Source: Undaria pinnatifida
Lineage: Eukaryota; Sar; Phaeophyceae; Laminariales; Alariaceae
Reading direction: 5' to 3'
NCBI GenBank assembly: GCA_012845835.1
Contig: JABAKD010000006.1
Location: 1,286,116 to 1,350,115 of the forward strand
Length of the DNA: 64,000 nt
This document shows positions 62,568-64,000 of the stretch, in pieces; within the stretch, counting starts at the first letter, position 1, and the number at the start of each line of letters is the position of its first letter. The translations under genes were made by a program, and so were the position numbers. The notes under the pieces were generated by a model. The model made no database searches and was not told the origin of the DNA. It was given only the letters and a program-made list of their open reading frames with translations.

Positions 62568-62849
62568 TTGACGCCGGACATCGCGCAACCAACTCAATTC
62601 CGACGCGGTGTAATTATTATTGCTCATACTTCGAAGCATGATATTATGCTTGCAACGTATCACAACCTCGTGTGCACTCGCCCAATTAAGAGTAGCCTGC
62701 AGTTCGTTTATTACGCGTGGAAAGACAACGCGGCTGATGCTGTAATCGTCGTTTGCAGTTTCAACAAGGTTATACGTCCAAAAGTTGGAAACTTTGTGGA
62801 ATTTTCTGCTTTCGGCAAGCAAAAGCTTAATAAAAAAATAAGAAAATAA
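62568..62849 (+). CDS. Weak plus-strand coding candidate
   Basis: A 93-codon plus frame whose latter part (FVYYAWKDNAADAVIVVC; NFVEFSAFGKQKLNKK) looks protein-like. A 123-codon minus frame overlaps. It lies in an intron of gene C on the opposite strand. No splice signals or copies. Possibly a remnant. Confidence 0.2.
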   Translation: MTPDIAQPTQFRRGVIIIAHTSKHDIMLATYHNLVCTRPIKSSLQFVYYAWKDNAADAVIVVCSFNKVIRPKVGNFVEFSAFGKQKLNKKIRK

Positions 62850-63106
62850 AATGTTGAGTTTTTTTGTTGCCATGAGCACCGTGTCTTTCATAACGCATCT
62901 GAGGGCTTCCGGGTTGGTTTATGGGGCATCACTTAATACGGCGAACCCAATATGGCTCTCGTATACCATCGAAAAACGTTCTGGGTTAACGTCTTTGCAG
63001 CCATAAACTCTTGTTGGGGGAAAAATTGACTTGAAGTTAGTATAGAGAGGGATTCTGGGGCTCCAAAGGGGTCAAGGCTATAAGGTTTGTGGTACGCATG
63101 ACTTAC

Positions 63107-63206
63107 ATTTACGACCGAAGATGCTGCTGAAGGTTTGACCACGTCCGCGTCTTCGAACTCGTTCCCGTCAAACAGGCAGTGGTAGCACACCGCCGCCGAG
63201 CAGAAG
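63107..63206 (-). CDS. Gene C exon 1 of the visible part, Cys motif
   Basis: The acceptor CGTTTTGTGTTGCAG and a perfect donor, AAT|GTAAGT, bound 100 bases, phase 2 in and phase 0 out. The peptide FCSAAVCYHCLFDGNEFED has a C-x4-C-x2-C pattern that could bind zinc with residues from an earlier exon, followed by an acidic stretch and a Ser/Ala-rich end. It matches exon 2 only through the phase-0 acceptor at 61058, so membership in gene C is likely but not certain. Earlier exons lie upstream, probably beyond the window. Confidence 0.58.
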
Positions 63207-63321
63207 CTGCAACACAAAACGGGGGGTGAAACAAACGCGTTACGATATACAGCGGTAAGCAACACCAACAAAAACATCAACAAGACCAACACCAACGACA
63301 GAAGCGACCAACATACCAATA

Positions 63322-63375
63322 TCTAATTCGTCGAACTCACGGCTGACGTCCTCGAAAATATTTTTTATAGAATAT
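63322..63375 (+). repeat. VELTADV motif repeat, copy 11, inverted
   Basis: The only copy reading the peptide on the plus strand (NSSNSRLTSSKIF in the same register as FVELTADVL shifted; the base sequence AATTCGTCGAACTCACGGC is the complement of the other copies). Its inversion shows the motif is interspersed and not merely tandem. Confidence 0.55.
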
Positions 63376-63689
63376 CTACAACAGCAGCAACATGAACTAC
63401 ACAGGTAGAAAACAACAGAGACAAAAAACATCAGCAACCGACAACAACAGCGCATTGAAACACCGCAAACAACATCAACGTCAAAATACCGCGACAAAAA
63501 TATCACCAACCACATCCATACATTACACCCGACAAAACAACGACAACAGCGCCATCACCAACTGAGATAACATCGACCCTCCACCCCCTCAGGACAAGAA
63601 ACTACGCCCACATAAACCACATCTACTACATCGTCAAAAACACACGCACAATCGACCACTCCCCCCACCCCCGCACTTAACATTCCCTC

Positions 63690-63975
63690 GCCAAACGGCG
63701 CAGGTGACCACGAGCGCCGAAAGCAGCATCCCTCCATACCGGAGAAAACTCTGCCAGGGCCCGCTAGTTCTAACTTCCTCCGCGACGGACCAAAAACACT
63801 ATCAACAACACCAACATCAACCAACACCAACACCACCAACACCAACATCAAACCAACACCACCATCGTGTTTCACCAGACAGCGCAGGTACCGATGAGCG
63901 CCTAAAACAGTACCCCTCCATACTAAAGAAAACTCTGGCAGGTTGCGCTAGTGCTAAGCTTGTCCCAGCCCGATG
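63690..63975 (-). repeat. Duplicated exon-like segment, two copies
   Basis: Minus-strand segments at 63700-63775 and 63885-63950 both follow a (C/G)CCAG or GGCAG acceptor-like word and read VFSGMEGCCFRRSWSPAP and VFFSMEGYCFRRSSVPAL. Several differences are synonymous in this frame. Donors are poor (GTGAAA and GCGAGG). Between them are CAACACCAACATC repeats. They may be extra exon copies of a gene to the right. Confidence 0.4.
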
Positions 63976-64000
63976 AACAACACCAACACCACCACCAATA

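Overview
This is eukaryotic nuclear DNA with short spliced exons, long repeat-filled introns, GT-AG junctions and Ser/Gly/Ala/Pro-rich proteins full of homopolymer runs. That style suggests a stramenopile, and brown algae are my best guess. No sequence here proves it. There are no rRNAs, complete tRNAs, operons, CRISPR arrays or assembly gaps. Most exons are too short to stand out as open frames, so I built the gene models by hand from splice signals, intron phase and duplicated exon copies.

Layout. (1) 139-606, minus: two exons of a Cys-containing, probably membrane-bound protein that runs off the window, with a broken copy of one exon at 1.03-1.14 kb. (2) 1.2-16.4 kb: gene-poor, packed with tandem arrays, MITE-like elements with inverted ends and target-site duplications, and tRNA-like repeats. 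(3) 16.47-17.57 kb, minus: an intronless-looking protein with YPQN repeats. (4) 18-20.8 kb: mobile-element remnants. (5) 20.9-31.75 kb, minus: a five-exon gene for a predicted 415-residue protein with six or seven hydrophobic stretches and a Ser/Gly-rich tail. All intron phases agree, and every exon has at least one extra copy nearby, mostly broken. (6) 29.6-30.9 kb: a 93-bp tandem array inside the first intron of that gene. (7) 32.6-33.4 kb: weak plus-strand coding candidates. (8) 34.8-37.3 kb: nested inverted-repeat elements carrying tRNA-like 3' halves, plus AGT microsatellites. (9) 38.2-41.9 kb: two adjoining satellites with units of about 177 and 157 bp. (10) 42-50.5 kb: a repeat field with one plausible plus-strand terminal exon at 45.0 kb. 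(11) 51.1-63.2 kb, minus: an eight-exon model of a large low-complexity protein with an N-proximal Cys motif. One poly-G run in it breaks the frame.

No pathway can be assigned. The most notable points are the exon-by-exon duplication in the 20.9-31.75 kb gene, a 55-60 bp motif seen eleven times that reads as a short peptide, and two MITE families whose insertions are shown by target-site duplications and, for one family, by matching empty sites in the same window.
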